A stretch of DNA of 41,324 bases from an uncultured Alistipes sp. (GCA_948442615.1 CAOJSG010000013.1:1-41324), one strand, 5' to 3'; positions 14,940 through 25,139 are shown, counted from the first letter of the stretch. Program-made: numbers and translations. The notes: generated by a model from the sequence alone, not told the origin.

Positions 14940-16019
14940 ATGAAAAAGACGACGCAAAATCTGTTGCTTTGTGCGGCTGCGACCTGCGGCGGCACCTTGC
15001 AGGCCGTGGCCTGCACCGGAATCTCGCTCACGGCCAAAGACGGCAGCTATGTGCAGGGCCGTACGATCGAATGGGCCAGCGGACCGCTCCGCAGCGAATA
15101 TGTGGTCATTCCGCGCGGCGAACGGCTGCGCTCCTACACCCCGATAGGCAGCGACGGGCTGTGTTTTGCGGCGAAGTACGGCGTCGTGGGGCTGTCCGTC
15201 GTCCGCAAGGAGTTCATCGCGGAGGGAATCAACGAAGCGGGACTGTCGGCCGGGCTTTTCTTCTTTCCCCGTTACGGGGGCTACGAGCCGTACGATCCCG
15301 GGCAGAACGGGCGGACGCTGGCCGACCTGCAGGTGGTGCAGTGGATGCTGACGCAATTCGCCACGATCGACGAGGTGCGGGAGGCGATCGCCTCCGTGCG
15401 TGTCGTCGGGCTGGAACGGACGTCGGTGGTCCATTGGCGCATCGGCGAAAGGTCGGGGCGGCAGGCGGTGCTGGAGATCGTCGACGGAGAGCCCCGTTTC
15501 TTCGAGAATCCGGTGGGCGTGCTGACCAATGCTCCCGGCTTCGAGTGGCAGCTCACCAACCTGAACAATTACGTGAATCTCTATCCCGGCACGGCGCCCG
15601 ATCGCGATCTGGGCGGATTCACGCTGCGCCCTACGGGCGGAAATTCCGGTTTCCTGGGGCTGCCGGGCGACGCCACGCCGCCGTCGCGCTTCGTGCGCGC
15701 GGCATTCTACCGTGCCACGGCGCCGCAGCGAGCCACGGCATTCGATGCGGTGCTGCAGTGTTTCCACCTGCTGAACAACTTCGACATTCCGGTCGGCATC
15801 GAACATCCCGAGGGCGAAACGCCCGATATTCCGAGCGCCACCCAATGGACCTCGGTCATCGATCTCACCCACGGAAAAGTCTACTATAAAACGGCTTACG
15901 ACAATTCGATCCGCTGCATCGATCTGCACACGGTCGACTTCTCGAAAGTGCGCTATGCAGCCCGCCCGCTGGACGAAGTGCAGCGGCAGCCGGTCGTCGA
16001 GGTGACGATTCCGCAGTGA
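14940..16019 (+). CDS. Choloylglycine hydrolase-family enzyme (bile salt hydrolase/penicillin V acylase-like), exported
   Basis: A 359-residue Ntn-hydrolase (family C59) that cleaves linear amides such as conjugated bile salts, penicillin V or N-acyl homoserine lactones. I chose the ATG at 14940, which gives a signal peptide ending AVA before Cys25; removal exposes the N-terminal nucleophile Cys25. Mapping the bile-salt-hydrolase pentad (Cys2, Arg18, Asp21, Asn82, Asn175, Arg228): Arg41 in GRTIEW, Asn98 in GINEAGL, Asn197 in LTNAPGFEW and Arg250 in PPSRFVR are present, while the Asp position is Glu44. TNLNNY (206-211) is also family-typical. It is followed by a convergent MazG gene. A gut habitat makes bile salts a plausible substrate, but specificity is not decidable here. 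Confidence 0.88.
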   Translation: MKKTTQNLLLCAAATCGGTLQAVACTGISLTAKDGSYVQGRTIEWASGPLRSEYVVIPRGERLRSYTPIGSDGLCFAAKYGVVGLSVVRKEFIAEGINEAGLSAGLFFFPRYGGYEPYDPGQNGRTLADLQVVQWMLTQFATIDEVREAIASVRVVGLERTSVVHWRIGERSGRQAVLEIVDGEPRFFENPVGVLTNAPGFEWQLTNLNNYVNLYPGTAPDRDLGGFTLRPTGGNSGFLGLPGDATPPSRFVRAAFYRATAPQRATAFDAVLQCFHLLNNFDIPVGIEHPEGETPDIPSATQWTSVIDLTHGKVYYKTAYDNSIRCIDLHTVDFSKVRYAARPLDEVQRQPVVEVTIPQ

Positions 16020-16140
16020 CGGATGCCGGCGGACGGCTTCGGACTGCGGGTCTGCGGCCGTCCGTTTCCGCCGGGTCGGTTTGCTTCCGCCGGGATAGTT
16101 CGGGGCTGTCGTGAACGCCCCCGTTCTGTCGCGGCCGTTC

Positions 16141-16485
16141 TCAGGAGTCTTGTCCGGCCGGATTTTTCAGTTTGGCGTTCTGCTTGTGCCGGTCGTGGTC
16201 GCGGGCGGTTTTCTTGCGGAAATTGGCCTCCAGGGCCGCTTCGAGATCCACGCCCGTCTGGTTGGCGAGGCACACCAGCACCCATAGCACGTCGGCCATC
16301 TCATCGGCCGGATCGGTCCGTTCGCCCTGTTTGAAGGACTGGTCCCCGTAGCGGCGGGCCATGATGCGGGCCAGCTCCCCCACCTCCTCCGCGAGGCAGG
16401 CCATGTTCGTGAGTTCGGAAAAGTAGCGTACGCCGTATTCCCTGATCCAGGCATCGACGCGCTGTTGCAACTCCTTGATTTCCAT
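16141..16485 (-). CDS. MazG-like nucleotide pyrophosphohydrolase
   Basis: A 114-residue single-domain all-alpha NTP pyrophosphatase of the MazG/dUTPase superfamily. These proteins cleave nucleoside triphosphates to monophosphates plus pyrophosphate and are thought to clean the nucleotide pool. The metal-binding acidic residues are visible: CLAEEVGELAR (Glu33, Glu34, Glu37) and DPADEMADVLW (Asp61, Glu62, Asp65). The last ~25 residues are a basic, probably disordered tail. It starts 3 bp after the O-methyltransferase stop, so it is the last gene of the minus-strand run from DJ-1. Its preferred nucleotide is unknown. Confidence 0.9.
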   Translation of the reverse strand: MEIKELQQRVDAWIREYGVRYFSELTNMACLAEEVGELARIMARRYGDQSFKQGERTDPADEMADVLWVLVCLANQTGVDLEAALEANFRKKTARDHDRHKQNAKLKNPAGQDS

Positions 16486-16488
16486 GTT

Positions 16489-17169
16489 TCAGTCGTTTTG
16501 TGCGCTCTTATCGTGCGCGGTCCGGTTCACCCGGATCAGATTCAGCCCGTCGCGCAGCGGGAGGATCACGTTCTGCACCCGCGGGTCTTCGGCGATCATG
16601 CGGTTGAACGCTACGAGCGCCTGCGTGTGGCGGTCGTTGTGCGCGATGGGTTCGACCACCTTGCCCGACCACAGGATGTTGTCGGCGATCAGCACCGAAC
16701 CTGCGTGTACGCAGGGACGCTCCTGCCCGTCGCCCATCAGCATCCGGTAGTAGTCCGGATATTCGCGCTTGTCGCCGTCGATGAAGACCAGGTCGTAAGT
16801 CGCCCTCAGCCGCGGAACGATGTCGAGCGCCGAGCCGATGTGCAGCCGGATTTTCGCGCCGTGGGGCGAACGGTCGAAATAGGACTGGGCCAGGGGCTGC
16901 AACTCGTCGTCCACCTCGATGGTGTCGAGCGTCGCACCCTCTTCGAGGCCGGCGGCCATCGAGAGCGCCGAATAGCCGGTGAACGTGCCGATTTCGAGTA
17001 CCCTCTGCGGCCGGATCATCCGCACGAGCAGTTCGAGCAGCTTGCCCTGGAGGTGTCCCGACAGCATGCGGGGCGCCACGACCTGCAAATGGGTCCGGCG
17101 GTCGAGTTCGTGCAGCAGCTCCGATTCGGGATCGGAGTGTGCTTCGACGTAGCGGTCGAGTGCGTTCAT
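16489..17169 (-). CDS. SAM-dependent O-methyltransferase (family 3, COMT-like)
   Basis: A 226-residue Rossmann-fold methyltransferase of the O-methyltransferase 3 family, which methylates catechol-like hydroxyls with divalent metal. Motif I is RVLEIGTFTGYSAL (56-69). IEVDDELQ (~84-91) is the acidic SAM-binding region, and VFIDGDKREYPDYY (~135-148) holds the metal-binding Asp and the catalytic Lys region. ADNILWSG (~166-173) is also family-typical. An upstream in-frame ATG (to 17202) would overlap the DJ-1 gene, so I chose 17169, 4 bp after that stop. It sits tightly between DJ-1 and MazG genes. The natural substrate is unknown. Confidence 0.92.
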   Translation of the reverse strand: MNALDRYVEAHSDPESELLHELDRRTHLQVVAPRMLSGHLQGKLLELLVRMIRPQRVLEIGTFTGYSALSMAAGLEEGATLDTIEVDDELQPLAQSYFDRSPHGAKIRLHIGSALDIVPRLRATYDLVFIDGDKREYPDYYRMLMGDGQERPCVHAGSVLIADNILWSGKVVEPIAHNDRHTQALVAFNRMIAEDPRVQNVILPLRDGLNLIRVNRTAHDKSAQND

Positions 17170-17173
17170 GGCA

Positions 17174-17803
17174 TCATTCGGCTCGTCGTGCGGCAGCCGC
17201 ACGTTTCATGAAGGCCTGGAATCCCTCCTTGTTGAAGCGATAGGAGGCTTCGATGGCCTCCTCCTCGTCGGCCCGCAGGGCCAGCAGGCATTCGCGCGTG
17301 AATTCCAGGAATCCGCTTCCGTTCGCAGTCACCGTCGCGCCGTCGCGCACGGCCTCCTGCTCGACGTAGTGCGCGGCTCCGGTGTATTCGTCCCCGCCCC
17401 ATTCGCGGAGCATTTCGACCGTGTTTCCGGTGTGCCGGACCTCGTTGAGAAATCCGTGAGCCGCCAGAAACGATACGGCGTTGCAGATCGCACCGACGGG
17501 CAGTCCGCGTCTCCGCGCCTCCGCCACCAGCGGAGCGATCGTCTCGGCTTCCGGCGTGCGCCAGCTCATGCCGCCCACGAGAATCAGCCCGGCGCATCGT
17601 TCGGGCAGCGCCGAGGCGTCGTAATCGGCCGACGCCTGCATGCCGCCCAGCGAGCGGACCGGCCGACCGTCGGGGGTCAGGTATTTCACGTCGTAGGAGC
17701 CCGGTTTTCCGGGCATTACGCCTCCGCGCAAGGCCGGAGCCAAGAAGGCGCCCTCCCAGTCGGCGAAGTCGTTCAGCAGGATGAATATCACCTCTTTCGT
17801 CAT
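17174..17803 (-). CDS. DJ-1/PfpI-family protein
   Basis: A 209-residue class I glutamine-amidotransferase-like protein. Cys107 in VGAICNAVSFLA sits at the nucleophile elbow, and Glu17 (DWEGAFL) matches the acidic residue next to the Cys in DJ-1 proteins. LILVGGMSW (~73-81) is the glycine-rich strand-loop. Members include glyoxalases, deglycases, chaperone-like and stress proteins, and the YdeA/type 1 GATase-like group it most resembles. An upstream ATG would add 11 residues (to 17836); I chose 17803 because MTKEVIFILL begins the first beta-strand directly. It heads the unit DJ-1, O-methyltransferase, MazG. Function beyond the fold is uncertain. Confidence 0.85.
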   Translation of the reverse strand: MTKEVIFILLNDFADWEGAFLAPALRGGVMPGKPGSYDVKYLTPDGRPVRSLGGMQASADYDASALPERCAGLILVGGMSWRTPEAETIAPLVAEARRRGLPVGAICNAVSFLAAHGFLNEVRHTGNTVEMLREWGGDEYTGAAHYVEQEAVRDGATVTANGSGFLEFTRECLLALRADEEEAIEASYRFNKEGFQAFMKRAAAARRAE

Positions 17804-18064
17804 ATTCGCAGGATGTTTGAGTTGTCGTTTCGTCAATTATGGGACGGCATTTTCGTGCGGCATTCTCCGGCGCGCGTCCGCGGTGCGCCGATCCCCCGCC
17901 GATGGTCCGGGCGTTTGGCCGGCAACGGCAGTCGTCTGCCCTTCTCGGTTTTCGGCCTGCCATTCCCCGGGTCTGTCCCTCCCCGGACTTGTCTCCTGAG
18001 CCGGCGACCCCGTTCGACAGGCGATCCTTTCGTCCCGTCCGGCGGCGGCGTGCGGTCGCCGGGG

Positions 18065-19285
18065 TTATCTGTAAACCAGCCTCGACATGTCGGCGAAGAC
18101 CGCTTCGGCGACCTCTGCGAGCTGTGCGGCCGTCAGCGCCTCGATCTTCGCGTAGACCTGTTCCATCGTGTCCACCTCGTCGTGCGTCAGGAAACTCTTG
18201 CCCGCTCCGAGCATGTAGCCCTCGTTTCCCTCCATCGAGATCGCCAGCTGGGCCACGAACTGCTTTTTGGCCATCGAGAGCCTGCGGGCGGTGAGCGGTT
18301 CGGTGCGCAGGCGTCCGAGCTGCCTGTCGAGCAGGTCGATGCACTGCTCCATGTGGCCGTGGTCGGAGCTGAAATAGACCGCCACGATGCCGCAGTCGCC
18401 GTAGGGCGTATACGAGGCCTCGATGTTGTACGACAGGCCGTGCTTCTCGCGCAGTTCCATGTTGAGCAGCGAGTTGGCGCTCGGTCCGCCCAGGATGTTG
18501 ACGAGCAGTGCCAGCGGCAGCCGTTTCTGTTCGTCGATTCCGTAGGCCCGTGCTCCGGTCAGGCAGTGGGTCTGGTGGGTGTGCTTGTCCACGATCTTCT
18601 CGAATGGCGTGCAGGGCGGCGGAACTGCCCGCGCGAACCGGCGCAGGGTCGCCGGCTGATCGCCGAAATAGCGTGCGGCCACGGCTTCGGCCGTGCGGAC
18701 CGAGAAGTTGCCGATCGACGAGAAGACCATCTGATCGGTCGTGTGCGTCCGTTCGCGGAAGCGGCGGATGGCGTCGCCGTCGAAGCGGGCCAGCGCCTGT
18801 TTGGTTCCCAGGATGTTGTGCCCCAGTTCGGAGCCGGCGAAGAGCATCTCTTCGAACGTGTCGTAGATCAGGTCGGCCGGCGAATCCTTGTAGGTGTTGA
18901 TTTCGTCGCGGATCACCTCCTTTTCGCGCTCGAGCTCCCGGTCGGGGAAGGTCGAGCGGAATGCGATGTCGGCGATCAGCTCCGCCGCCTTCGAGAAGTC
19001 GCCCTTCAGGGTCGTGGCGTGGATCGTTGTGTCCTCCTTGGTCGTGAAGGCGTTTAGCTCGCCGCCCAGGTTCTCCAGCCGGCAGTTCACCTGCCAGGCG
19101 CGTCTGCGCCGGGTGCCCTTGAAGAAGGCGTGTTCGGTAAAGTGGGCCAGTCCGTGTTCGGTCGGCAGTTCGTCGCGCGTGCCGGCGTTGACGACCAGGG
19201 CGCAGTGCGCGACGTTGCCGCGCACCTGCCGGTGGATGCCCCGGATTCCGTTGGGCAGCCGGTATGTTTCGAATTCGTTCTTCAT
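18065..19285 (-). CDS. M16-family zinc peptidase (processing-peptidase-like)
   Basis: A 406-residue single-unit M16 metallopeptidase of the mitochondrial-processing-peptidase/PqqL type. The inverted zinc motif HxxEH is HFTEH (His48, Glu51, His52), with the downstream acidic region ELEREKEVIRDEI (~115-128) supplying the third ligand. The C-terminal half keeps the GLSYNIEAS and GPSANSLLNMELRE segments of the M16 C domain. No signal peptide is seen, so it is probably cytoplasmic. It lies 10 bp after the uvrA stop, as the last gene of the dapB-lepB-yigZ-uvrA run. Substrate unknown; small peptides or processing of a secreted product are both possible. Confidence 0.93.
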   Translation of the reverse strand: MKNEFETYRLPNGIRGIHRQVRGNVAHCALVVNAGTRDELPTEHGLAHFTEHAFFKGTRRRRAWQVNCRLENLGGELNAFTTKEDTTIHATTLKGDFSKAAELIADIAFRSTFPDRELEREKEVIRDEINTYKDSPADLIYDTFEEMLFAGSELGHNILGTKQALARFDGDAIRRFRERTHTTDQMVFSSIGNFSVRTAEAVAARYFGDQPATLRRFARAVPPPCTPFEKIVDKHTHQTHCLTGARAYGIDEQKRLPLALLVNILGGPSANSLLNMELREKHGLSYNIEASYTPYGDCGIVAVYFSSDHGHMEQCIDLLDRQLGRLRTEPLTARRLSMAKKQFVAQLAISMEGNEGYMLGAGKSFLTHDEVDTMEQVYAKIEALTAAQLAEVAEAVFADMSRLVYR

Positions 19286-19295
19286 CGTTCGCGTG

Positions 19296-22085
19296 TTACG
19301 GTCGGAGCTTCGTGCGCAGGAATTCGCCCGTGCGGCTCTCCGCGCAGCCGGCCAGGTCGTGCGGCGTCCCCTCGAAAACGACTGCGCCTCCCCCGCTGCC
19401 CGCTTCGGGCCCGAGGTCGATCACCCAGTCGGCGCAGCGGATCACCTCCGTGTTGTGCTCGACCACCACCACCGAATGGCCGCGTGCGATCAGCGCGTCG
19501 AACGCCGCCAGCAGCTTGGCGATGTCGTGGAAATGCAGGCCGGTCGTCGGTTCGTCGAAGATGAACATCACGTTGCCCTGCGTGCTCTCCTTGGTCAGGA
19601 ACGACGCCAGCTTCACGCGCTGGCTCTCGCCGCCCGAGAGCGTCGACGAGGACTGCCCCAGCCGGATGTATCCCAGCCCGACGCTTTGCAGCGGCCGGAG
19701 GCGTTCGACGATGCGTTTGCAGGTGCTGTTTTTGGGATCGGCGCCGAAAAAGTCGATGGCGTCGTCCACGGTCATGTCGAGCACGTCCGAGATGGATTTG
19801 CCGCGGTAGCGGACCTCCAGCACCTCGTCGCGGAAGCGTTTGCCGCCGCAGGCTTCGCAGACCAGCTCGACGTCGGCCATGAACTGCATGCTCACTTTGA
19901 TGGTCCCTTCGCCCTGGCACTCTTCGCAGCGGCCTCCCGCCACGTTGAACGAGAAGTGCGCGGGAGTCATTCCCGTGTGCTGCGCATAGGGCTGATCGGC
20001 AAATAGTTTGCGTATCTCATCGTAAGCCTTGATGTAGGTTACGGGATTCGACCGCGAGGACTTGCCGATGGGGTTCTGGTCGACCATCTCCACCGCGCAC
20101 AGGGTCTCCGTGTCGCCTTCGATCGTGTCGAAATCGCCCGGTTTGACGCCCGTGTCGAAGAGCATCCGCCGCAGCGCCGGATAGAGGATCCCTTTCACGA
20201 GCGACGACTTGCCGCTGCCGCTCACGCCGGTGACGCAGGTCATCACGCCGAGCGGAATCCGCACTTCGATGTTCCGGAGGTTGTTTTCGCGGGCGCCGCG
20301 CAGGAGGATCGAACGGTTCCAGCCGCGTGTCGCCGCGGGCGTTTCGATCCGCCGGCGCCCCGTCAGGTAGTCCGCCGTGAGGCTTCCGCCGCTTTTCGGC
20401 AGCTCCTCCGCCGGACCGCTGAATACTACTTCGCCGCCGTGTTCGCCGGCTCGCGGCCCGATGTCGACGATCCAGTCGGCGGCCCGGATCACCTCCTCTT
20501 CGTGTTCGACGACGATCACCGTGTTGCCCAGGTCGCGCAACTGCTTCAGCACCTTGATCAGCCGATGCGTGTCGCGCGGGTGCAGTCCGATCGACGGTTC
20601 GTCGAGGATGTAGAGCGAGCCGGTCAGGTTGCTGCCCAGCGAGGTCGAGAGGTTGATGCGCTGGCTTTCGCCGCCCGAGAGGGTCGCCGAAAGCCGGTCG
20701 AGCGTGAGGTAGCCCAACCCTACGTCGGCGAGGTATTGCAGCCGGTTGCGGATCTCGGTGAGGATGCGCGCGGCGGTCCGTGCGTCGTGTTCGTCGAGCG
20801 CGAGCGCGTCGAAAAAAACGATCAGCTCGTCCACGGGCATGACCACCAACTCGGCGATCGTCTTGCCGCCCACGCGGACATAGAGCGCCTCCTTGCGCAG
20901 GCGGCTGCCGCCGCACTCCGGACAGCGGGTCTTGCCCGTGTAGCGGGCCTTCATCACCCGGAACTGGATTTTGTGCCGTTCGCCGTCGATGTATTCGAAG
21001 AACTCGTCGAGCCCGTGGAAATATTCGTTGCCCCGCCACAGGAGCAGCTTCTGCTCGGAGGTCAGCTCGTGGAACGGCGTGTGGATCGGGAAATCGAACT
21101 TGTAGGCGTTTTCGATCAGCTGATCCTTCCAGCGGCTCATCGTTTCGCCGCGCCAGCAGGCGATGGCCCCTTCGTAGATGGTTTTCCCTTTGTCGGGGAT
21201 CACCAGGTCCTCGTCGATGCCTATGACCTTGCCGTAGCCTTCGCAGCGCGGGCAGGCGCCGAGCGGGTTGTTGAAGCCGAACAGGTGCTCCGTGGGGCGT
21301 TCGAAGCGGATGCCGTCGGCCTCGAACCGCGAGGAGAACGAGATCGTCCTGCCGTCGGCCACGATTGCGCAGGTGCCCTCTCCGTAGGAGAAGGCGCGGG
21401 CGACGGAGTCGCGCAGACGGGTGGCGGCATCGTCGTCGGCCGAGACCTTCGTGCGGTCGACGACCGCCAGCAGTCGTTCCGCCGGGGTTGCGGGGTCGAG
21501 CGTCGGCAGCACCTCCTCGATCAGCCGGGTCGTGCCGTCGACGTGCACGCGCAGCACTCCGTCGGCCAGCAGCAGCGTCAGCTTTTCGATGACCCCCTGC
21601 CCTTCGGACAGGATCAGGGGTGCCGCGACCGTCACGCGCGTACCCTCGCCCAGCGAGGCGACGTAAGCGGCCACGTCGTCCGTGGTCCAGCATTTCACCT
21701 CGTTGCCCGACACGGGCGAGAAGGTGCGGCCTATGCGGGCGAAGAGCAGCTTCAGATAGTCGTAGATTTCGGTCGTGGTGCCCACGGTCGACCGCGGGTT
21801 GCGGGTGTTGACCTTCTGTTCGATGGCGATCGCCGGGGCGATGCCCGAGATGATGTCGACGTCGGGCTTGGTGATCTTGCCCAGGAACTGACGCGCGTAG
21901 GCCGAGAGGCTCTCGACATAGCGTCGCTGCCCTTCGGCGAAGATGGTGTCGAACGCCAGCGTCGACTTGCCCGAACCCGAGAGGCCCGTGATGACGACGA
22001 GTGCGTCGTGCGGGATCTCCACCTCGATGTTCTTCAGGTTATGGACCCGGGCCCCTTTGATGTATATGGAATGGTCGTGCGGCAT
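19296..22085 (-). CDS. uvrA: Excinuclease ABC subunit A
   Basis: A 929-residue UvrA, the dimeric ATPase that finds bulky DNA lesions and hands them to UvrB in nucleotide excision repair. It has two ABC modules: Walker A GLSGSGKS (34-41) and GVSGSGKSS (~618-626), signatures [11 protein letters not shown] and [11 protein letters not shown], and Walker [16 protein letters not shown] and [15 protein letters not shown]. Zinc-binding CxxC pairs appear at ACPRC, RCPEC and at RCEEC with VCEAC. The region between the first Walker A and the first CxxC (~115-245) is full-length, so the UvrB-binding domain is kept and this is not the short UvrA2 type. Downstream is the M16 gene (10 bp); upstream yigZ (48 bp). 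Confidence 0.97.
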   Translation of the reverse strand: MPHDHSIYIKGARVHNLKNIEVEIPHDALVVITGLSGSGKSTLAFDTIFAEGQRRYVESLSAYARQFLGKITKPDVDIISGIAPAIAIEQKVNTRNPRSTVGTTTEIYDYLKLLFARIGRTFSPVSGNEVKCWTTDDVAAYVASLGEGTRVTVAAPLILSEGQGVIEKLTLLLADGVLRVHVDGTTRLIEEVLPTLDPATPAERLLAVVDRTKVSADDDAATRLRDSVARAFSYGEGTCAIVADGRTISFSSRFEADGIRFERPTEHLFGFNNPLGACPRCEGYGKVIGIDEDLVIPDKGKTIYEGAIACWRGETMSRWKDQLIENAYKFDFPIHTPFHELTSEQKLLLWRGNEYFHGLDEFFEYIDGERHKIQFRVMKARYTGKTRCPECGGSRLRKEALYVRVGGKTIAELVVMPVDELIVFFDALALDEHDARTAARILTEIRNRLQYLADVGLGYLTLDRLSATLSGGESQRINLSTSLGSNLTGSLYILDEPSIGLHPRDTHRLIKVLKQLRDLGNTVIVVEHEEEVIRAADWIVDIGPRAGEHGGEVVFSGPAEELPKSGGSLTADYLTGRRRIETPAATRGWNRSILLRGARENNLRNIEVRIPLGVMTCVTGVSGSGKSSLVKGILYPALRRMLFDTGVKPGDFDTIEGDTETLCAVEMVDQNPIGKSSRSNPVTYIKAYDEIRKLFADQPYAQHTGMTPAHFSFNVAGGRCEECQGEGTIKVSMQFMADVELVCEACGGKRFRDEVLEVRYRGKSISDVLDMTVDDAIDFFGADPKNSTCKRIVERLRPLQSVGLGYIRLGQSSSTLSGGESQRVKLASFLTKESTQGNVMFIFDEPTTGLHFHDIAKLLAAFDALIARGHSVVVVEHNTEVIRCADWVIDLGPEAGSGGGAVVFEGTPHDLAGCAESRTGEFLRTKLRP

Positions 22086-22133
22086 GGTATGCGCTTTTCA
22101 ATTGTGGATTCCGTTCGGAATCCGGTCTGTATC

Positions 22134-22736
22134 TTATTCGTCGTCGATGCCGGCACCCGCCTTGCGCAGCCGTCCGATCAGCCCTTCGGCCCGGATTTCG
22201 CGGATCGAGAGCCGCATAGTGCAGAGGTTGTCGAACTCCTGGCCGAGGATTGCGGGCTGTTCCTCCTTGACGATCCGCATCACGTCGTTCATGACGAGAT
22301 ACGGAAAGCGGATCGTGAAGTGGCGGTCTACGGTCTTTTCGACGATCCGGGCGGCGGCCAGCACGTCGGCGGCCGATTCGCGGTAGGCGGCGATCAGACC
22401 GGGCACACCCAGTTTCGTGCCGCCGAAGTAGCGGACCACGACGATCAGGCAGTCGGTGACCTCCTGCGAGAGCAGCTGGCCGAGGATGGGCTTGCCGGCC
22501 GTGCCGGAGGGTTCGCCGTCGTCGTTGGCGCGGAACGTTTCGCCGCGCGGACCGAGCCGCCACGCATAGCAGTGGTGCGTGGCGTCGTAGTATTTCTTGC
22601 GGAGTGCGTTGAGGATCTCCCGGATCTGCGCCTCCTCCCGCACGGGATAGGCGAAGGCCAGGAACTTGCTGCTCCGCTCGCGGACGGCCGATTCGGCCGG
22701 AGACTCGATGGTCCGGTACAGATCTTCGGCTTCCAC
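22134..22736 (-). CDS. yigZ: YigZ/IMPACT-family protein
   Basis: A 200-residue member of UPF0029 (YigZ in bacteria, IMPACT in eukaryotes). The N-terminal domain (~15-125) has the family signature region [13 protein letters not shown], then [14 protein letters not shown] and [11 protein letters not shown]. The C-terminal ~70 residues form the ferredoxin-like DUF1949 domain. The bacterial role is unclear; translation- or nucleic-acid-related functions have been suggested for the family. It begins with GTG, one base after the lepB stop, so translation is probably coupled to lepB. uvrA follows 48 bp downstream. Confidence 0.93.
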   Translation of the reverse strand: MEAEDLYRTIESPAESAVRERSSKFLAFAYPVREEAQIREILNALRKKYYDATHHCYAWRLGPRGETFRANDDGEPSGTAGKPILGQLLSQEVTDCLIVVVRYFGGTKLGVPGLIAAYRESAADVLAAARIVEKTVDRHFTIRFPYLVMNDVMRIVKEEQPAILGQEFDNLCTMRLSIREIRAEGLIGRLRKAGAGIDDE

Positions 22737-22737
22737 C

Positions 22738-24090
22738 CTACCGCACCTTTTTGAAGATCCGGTTCCAGCGGATGTTCGCCGGGAACGGTTTCTTTTCGTC
22801 GAGCGAAAGCCATACGAACGATGCCTTGCCGACGATGTGGTCCTCGGGAACGAAGCCCCAGAAGCGCGAGTCGGCCGAGTTGTGGCGGTTGTCGCCCATC
22901 ATCCAGTAGTAGTCCATCGCGAAGGTGTAGGTGTCGGTCGGAACGCCGTCGATGAGGACCGTGCCGCCGTCCGTCTTCAGGTCGTGGCCCTCGTACACCT
23001 CGATGATCCGGCGGTAGAGCGCCAGATTCTCCCGCGTCAGCTCCACGGTCATGCCTTTCGCCGGAATCAGGATCGGACCGAAGTCGTCCGGGCTCCACTG
23101 CGGGTAGTCGGGCTGCGGGAAGACGTCGGTGCTCGCGATGTGGGTGTAGGGGCGCACGGAGATGACGTTGTCGAGCGCTTCGAGCTTTTCGGCGGTCTGC
23201 TCGGTGATGAACATTTCGTAGGCGGCGCCGTTGCCGCCGTATTCCGAGATGCCGAGCTTGTCGATGGCGTATTGCGAGAGCGGCGACGAGGTCTGTACGA
23301 TATAGCGGTGCTGGATGCCCGGAATCGGCTCCTGCGGCTCGCCGTTGACCATGACCCGGCGGTCGACGATCGCCAGCGTGTCGCCCGGCAGGGCCACGCA
23401 GCGTTTGATGTAGTTCTCGCGCTTGTCGACGGGCCGTGCGATGACGGTATACTCCTCGAAGAGTTTCCGGCGTCCTTCCGCATCGCCGTAGGCTTGCTGA
23501 TAGCCGCGCAGCACGTCGTAATAGGTGACGGCCTGGTTCTCGAGCAGCACCGTGTCGCCTGCCGGGAAGTTGAACACCACCACGTCGTTGCGCCGTATCT
23601 TGCGCAGCCCCTTCAGCCGGTGGTAGGGCCATTTGACCGCTTCCGAGAACGACTTGCGGGTCTGCGAGAAGGGCATCGTGTGGTGTACGAACGGGAACGA
23701 GAGCGGCGTGTTGGGCATCTGCGGTCCGTAGGTCACCTTGCTGACGTAGAGGTAGTCGCCCACGAGCAGCGAACCCTCCATCGACGAGGTGGGGATCACG
23801 TACATCTGGAAGATGAAGATGTGCACCAGCGAGGCGACCACCGTGGCGAAGACGATCGCATTGACCCATTCGTAGACGGTTTTGTACGCTTTGCTCCGCT
23901 CGCAGAGTGCGGCGTTGCGGTGCCACACGTAGCGGTAGAACAGCCGCGAGACGTAGAGGTCGTAGATGACCGGCAGGCCCAGCAGCAGCCAGAGGTTGCC
24001 CGTCCATACGACGAACCATAACGTGTACAACAGGGCCGCGAGGGTGAATCCCACCCATTTGTTGCGGAAGAATGCTTTGACTTTATCCAT
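22738..24090 (-). CDS. lepB: Signal peptidase I (long Bacteroidetes form)
   Basis: A 450-residue membrane-bound serine protease that removes signal peptides from exported proteins. Two hydrophobic segments near residues 14-48 and one at ~77-95 anchor it. The catalytic Ser103 lies in [10 protein letters not shown], and the general-base Lys229 in [12 protein letters not shown]. Box E is [16 protein letters not shown], near the C-terminus. At 450 residues it is longer than the ~320-residue E. coli enzyme, with large insertions between the Ser and Lys boxes and between Lys and box E, as is usual in Bacteroidetes. dapB is 69 bp upstream and yigZ 1 bp downstream. Confidence 0.95.
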   Translation of the reverse strand: MDKVKAFFRNKWVGFTLAALLYTLWFVVWTGNLWLLLGLPVIYDLYVSRLFYRYVWHRNAALCERSKAYKTVYEWVNAIVFATVVASLVHIFIFQMYVIPTSSMEGSLLVGDYLYVSKVTYGPQMPNTPLSFPFVHHTMPFSQTRKSFSEAVKWPYHRLKGLRKIRRNDVVVFNFPAGDTVLLENQAVTYYDVLRGYQQAYGDAEGRRKLFEEYTVIARPVDKRENYIKRCVALPGDTLAIVDRRVMVNGEPQEPIPGIQHRYIVQTSSPLSQYAIDKLGISEYGGNGAAYEMFITEQTAEKLEALDNVISVRPYTHIASTDVFPQPDYPQWSPDDFGPILIPAKGMTVELTRENLALYRRIIEVYEGHDLKTDGGTVLIDGVPTDTYTFAMDYYWMMGDNRHNSADSRFWGFVPEDHIVGKASFVWLSLDEKKPFPANIRWNRIFKKVR

Positions 24091-24159
24091 TGCGTCGTGT
24101 CGCTGATTTAGGTTTCTGTTTCGTTTCGTGCCGTCGGCGGAGCGGACCTTCCGTAACGG

Positions 24160-24921
24160 TCATTCGACCGTGCGCAGCAGATCGTCCATCGAGTAGACGC
24201 CGCGTCTGCCGCACAGGAATTCGGCGGCGATCACGGCGCCCAGCGCCAGCGTGCGGCGGTTCTTGATGGTGTGGCGCAGCTGCAGCATGTCGTCCTCCGA
24301 TTCGTAGGTGACGGTGTGGATGCCGGGGACGTCGCCCTCGCGCACCGAACGGATCACCAGCGTGTCGGCTGCGGCTTCCGGTGTCTCGGTGCGGTGTGCG
24401 GCCCGCCCGATTCCGGGCGCGTAGTTCGCCCAGCCGGACAGCGAGGGCGTCTCGGCGAGAATTCCCTCGGCCAGCGTGATGGCCGTGCCGCTCGGCGCGT
24501 CCAGTTTGCGCGTATGGTGGATCTCCTCGATGCCCGCCCGGTAGCCGCCCACCCGGTCGACGAGCGCGGCCAGCCGGCGGTTGATGCGGAACATGAGATT
24601 GACGCCCAGGCAGTAGTTCGAGGCGTAGAAGAGCGCGCCGCCCCGCTCGCGGCAGAGCGCCTGCAGCTCGCCGAGGCGGTCGACCCACCCCGTCGTGCCG
24701 CTCACCACGGGCGTCCGGTTTTCGATGCACGTGCGCAGGTTGCCATACGCGGTGGCCGGAGTGGTGAACTCCAGCGCCACGTCGATGCCTTGCAGGTGGC
24801 GGGCGTCGAGGTCGGCGGCGTTGTCCGCATCGACGATGAGTCCCGTTTCGTGGCCGCGCTCGAGGAGGATCCGCTCGATTTCGCGGCCCATCCTTCCGTA
24901 TCCGATGATGGCTGCTCTCAT
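24160..24921 (-). CDS. dapB: 4-hydroxy-tetrahydrodipicolinate reductase
   Basis: A 253-residue enzyme of the lysine/diaminopimelate pathway that reduces hydroxytetrahydrodipicolinate with NAD(P)H. The start at 24921 puts IIGYGRMGREI (5-15) at the N-terminus as the nucleotide-binding loop; a longer frame to 24960 would run through the promoter. VVSGTTGW (72-79) is conserved, and the active site EIHHTRKLDAPSGTA (133-147) supplies the catalytic His and Lys139. GYGRMG has Met in place of the more usual Lys/Ala-G, as in related Bacteroidetes enzymes. It heads the minus-strand run dapB-lepB-yigZ-uvrA, divergent from truA. It feeds both lysine and cell-wall precursor synthesis. Confidence 0.96.
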   Translation of the reverse strand: MRAAIIGYGRMGREIERILLERGHETGLIVDADNAADLDARHLQGIDVALEFTTPATAYGNLRTCIENRTPVVSGTTGWVDRLGELQALCRERGGALFYASNYCLGVNLMFRINRRLAALVDRVGGYRAGIEEIHHTRKLDAPSGTAITLAEGILAETPSLSGWANYAPGIGRAAHRTETPEAAADTLVIRSVREGDVPGIHTVTYESEDDMLQLRHTIKNRRTLALGAVIAAEFLCGRRGVYSMDDLLRTVE

Positions 24922-24943
24922 GGTTTCGACTTTCCGATTCGTG

Positions 24944-24951
24944 CAAAGATA
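24944..24951 (-). promoter_or_regulatory. -7 element of dapB promoter (TATCTTTG)
   Basis: On the minus strand TATCTTTG matches the consensus exactly, 22 bp before the chosen dapB start. This also argues against the upstream alternative start at 24960. A T-run lies near -33. Confidence 0.7.
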
Positions 24952-25131
24952 CGCATTCACTGCCGAAATAAAAAATTGCGGGCTGCGTTTCGTGCGTTCG
25001 CGGACGGATTATCGCCGGGTCGGTTCGCACCGCCGTGCGTTTGTGCCGCCGCGGCGCGATCCGGCTGCGGGCGATCCGGCTGCGTCCGGGAAAAAATTCC
25101 GGAGACAGAACGGTGCCCGACCGAATTTTAT

Positions 25132-25139
25132 TACCTTTG
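25132..25139 (+). promoter_or_regulatory. -7 element of truA promoter (TACCTTTG)
   Basis: TACCTTTG ends 4 bp before the truA ATG at 25144. If it is the real -7 element, the transcript begins at or next to the start codon and would be leaderless or nearly so. Confidence 0.5.

Noticed and set aside
19296..22085. The possibility that this uvrA is the UvrA2 paralogue
   Set aside because: The region that binds UvrB is present at full length, which UvrA2-type proteins usually lack.
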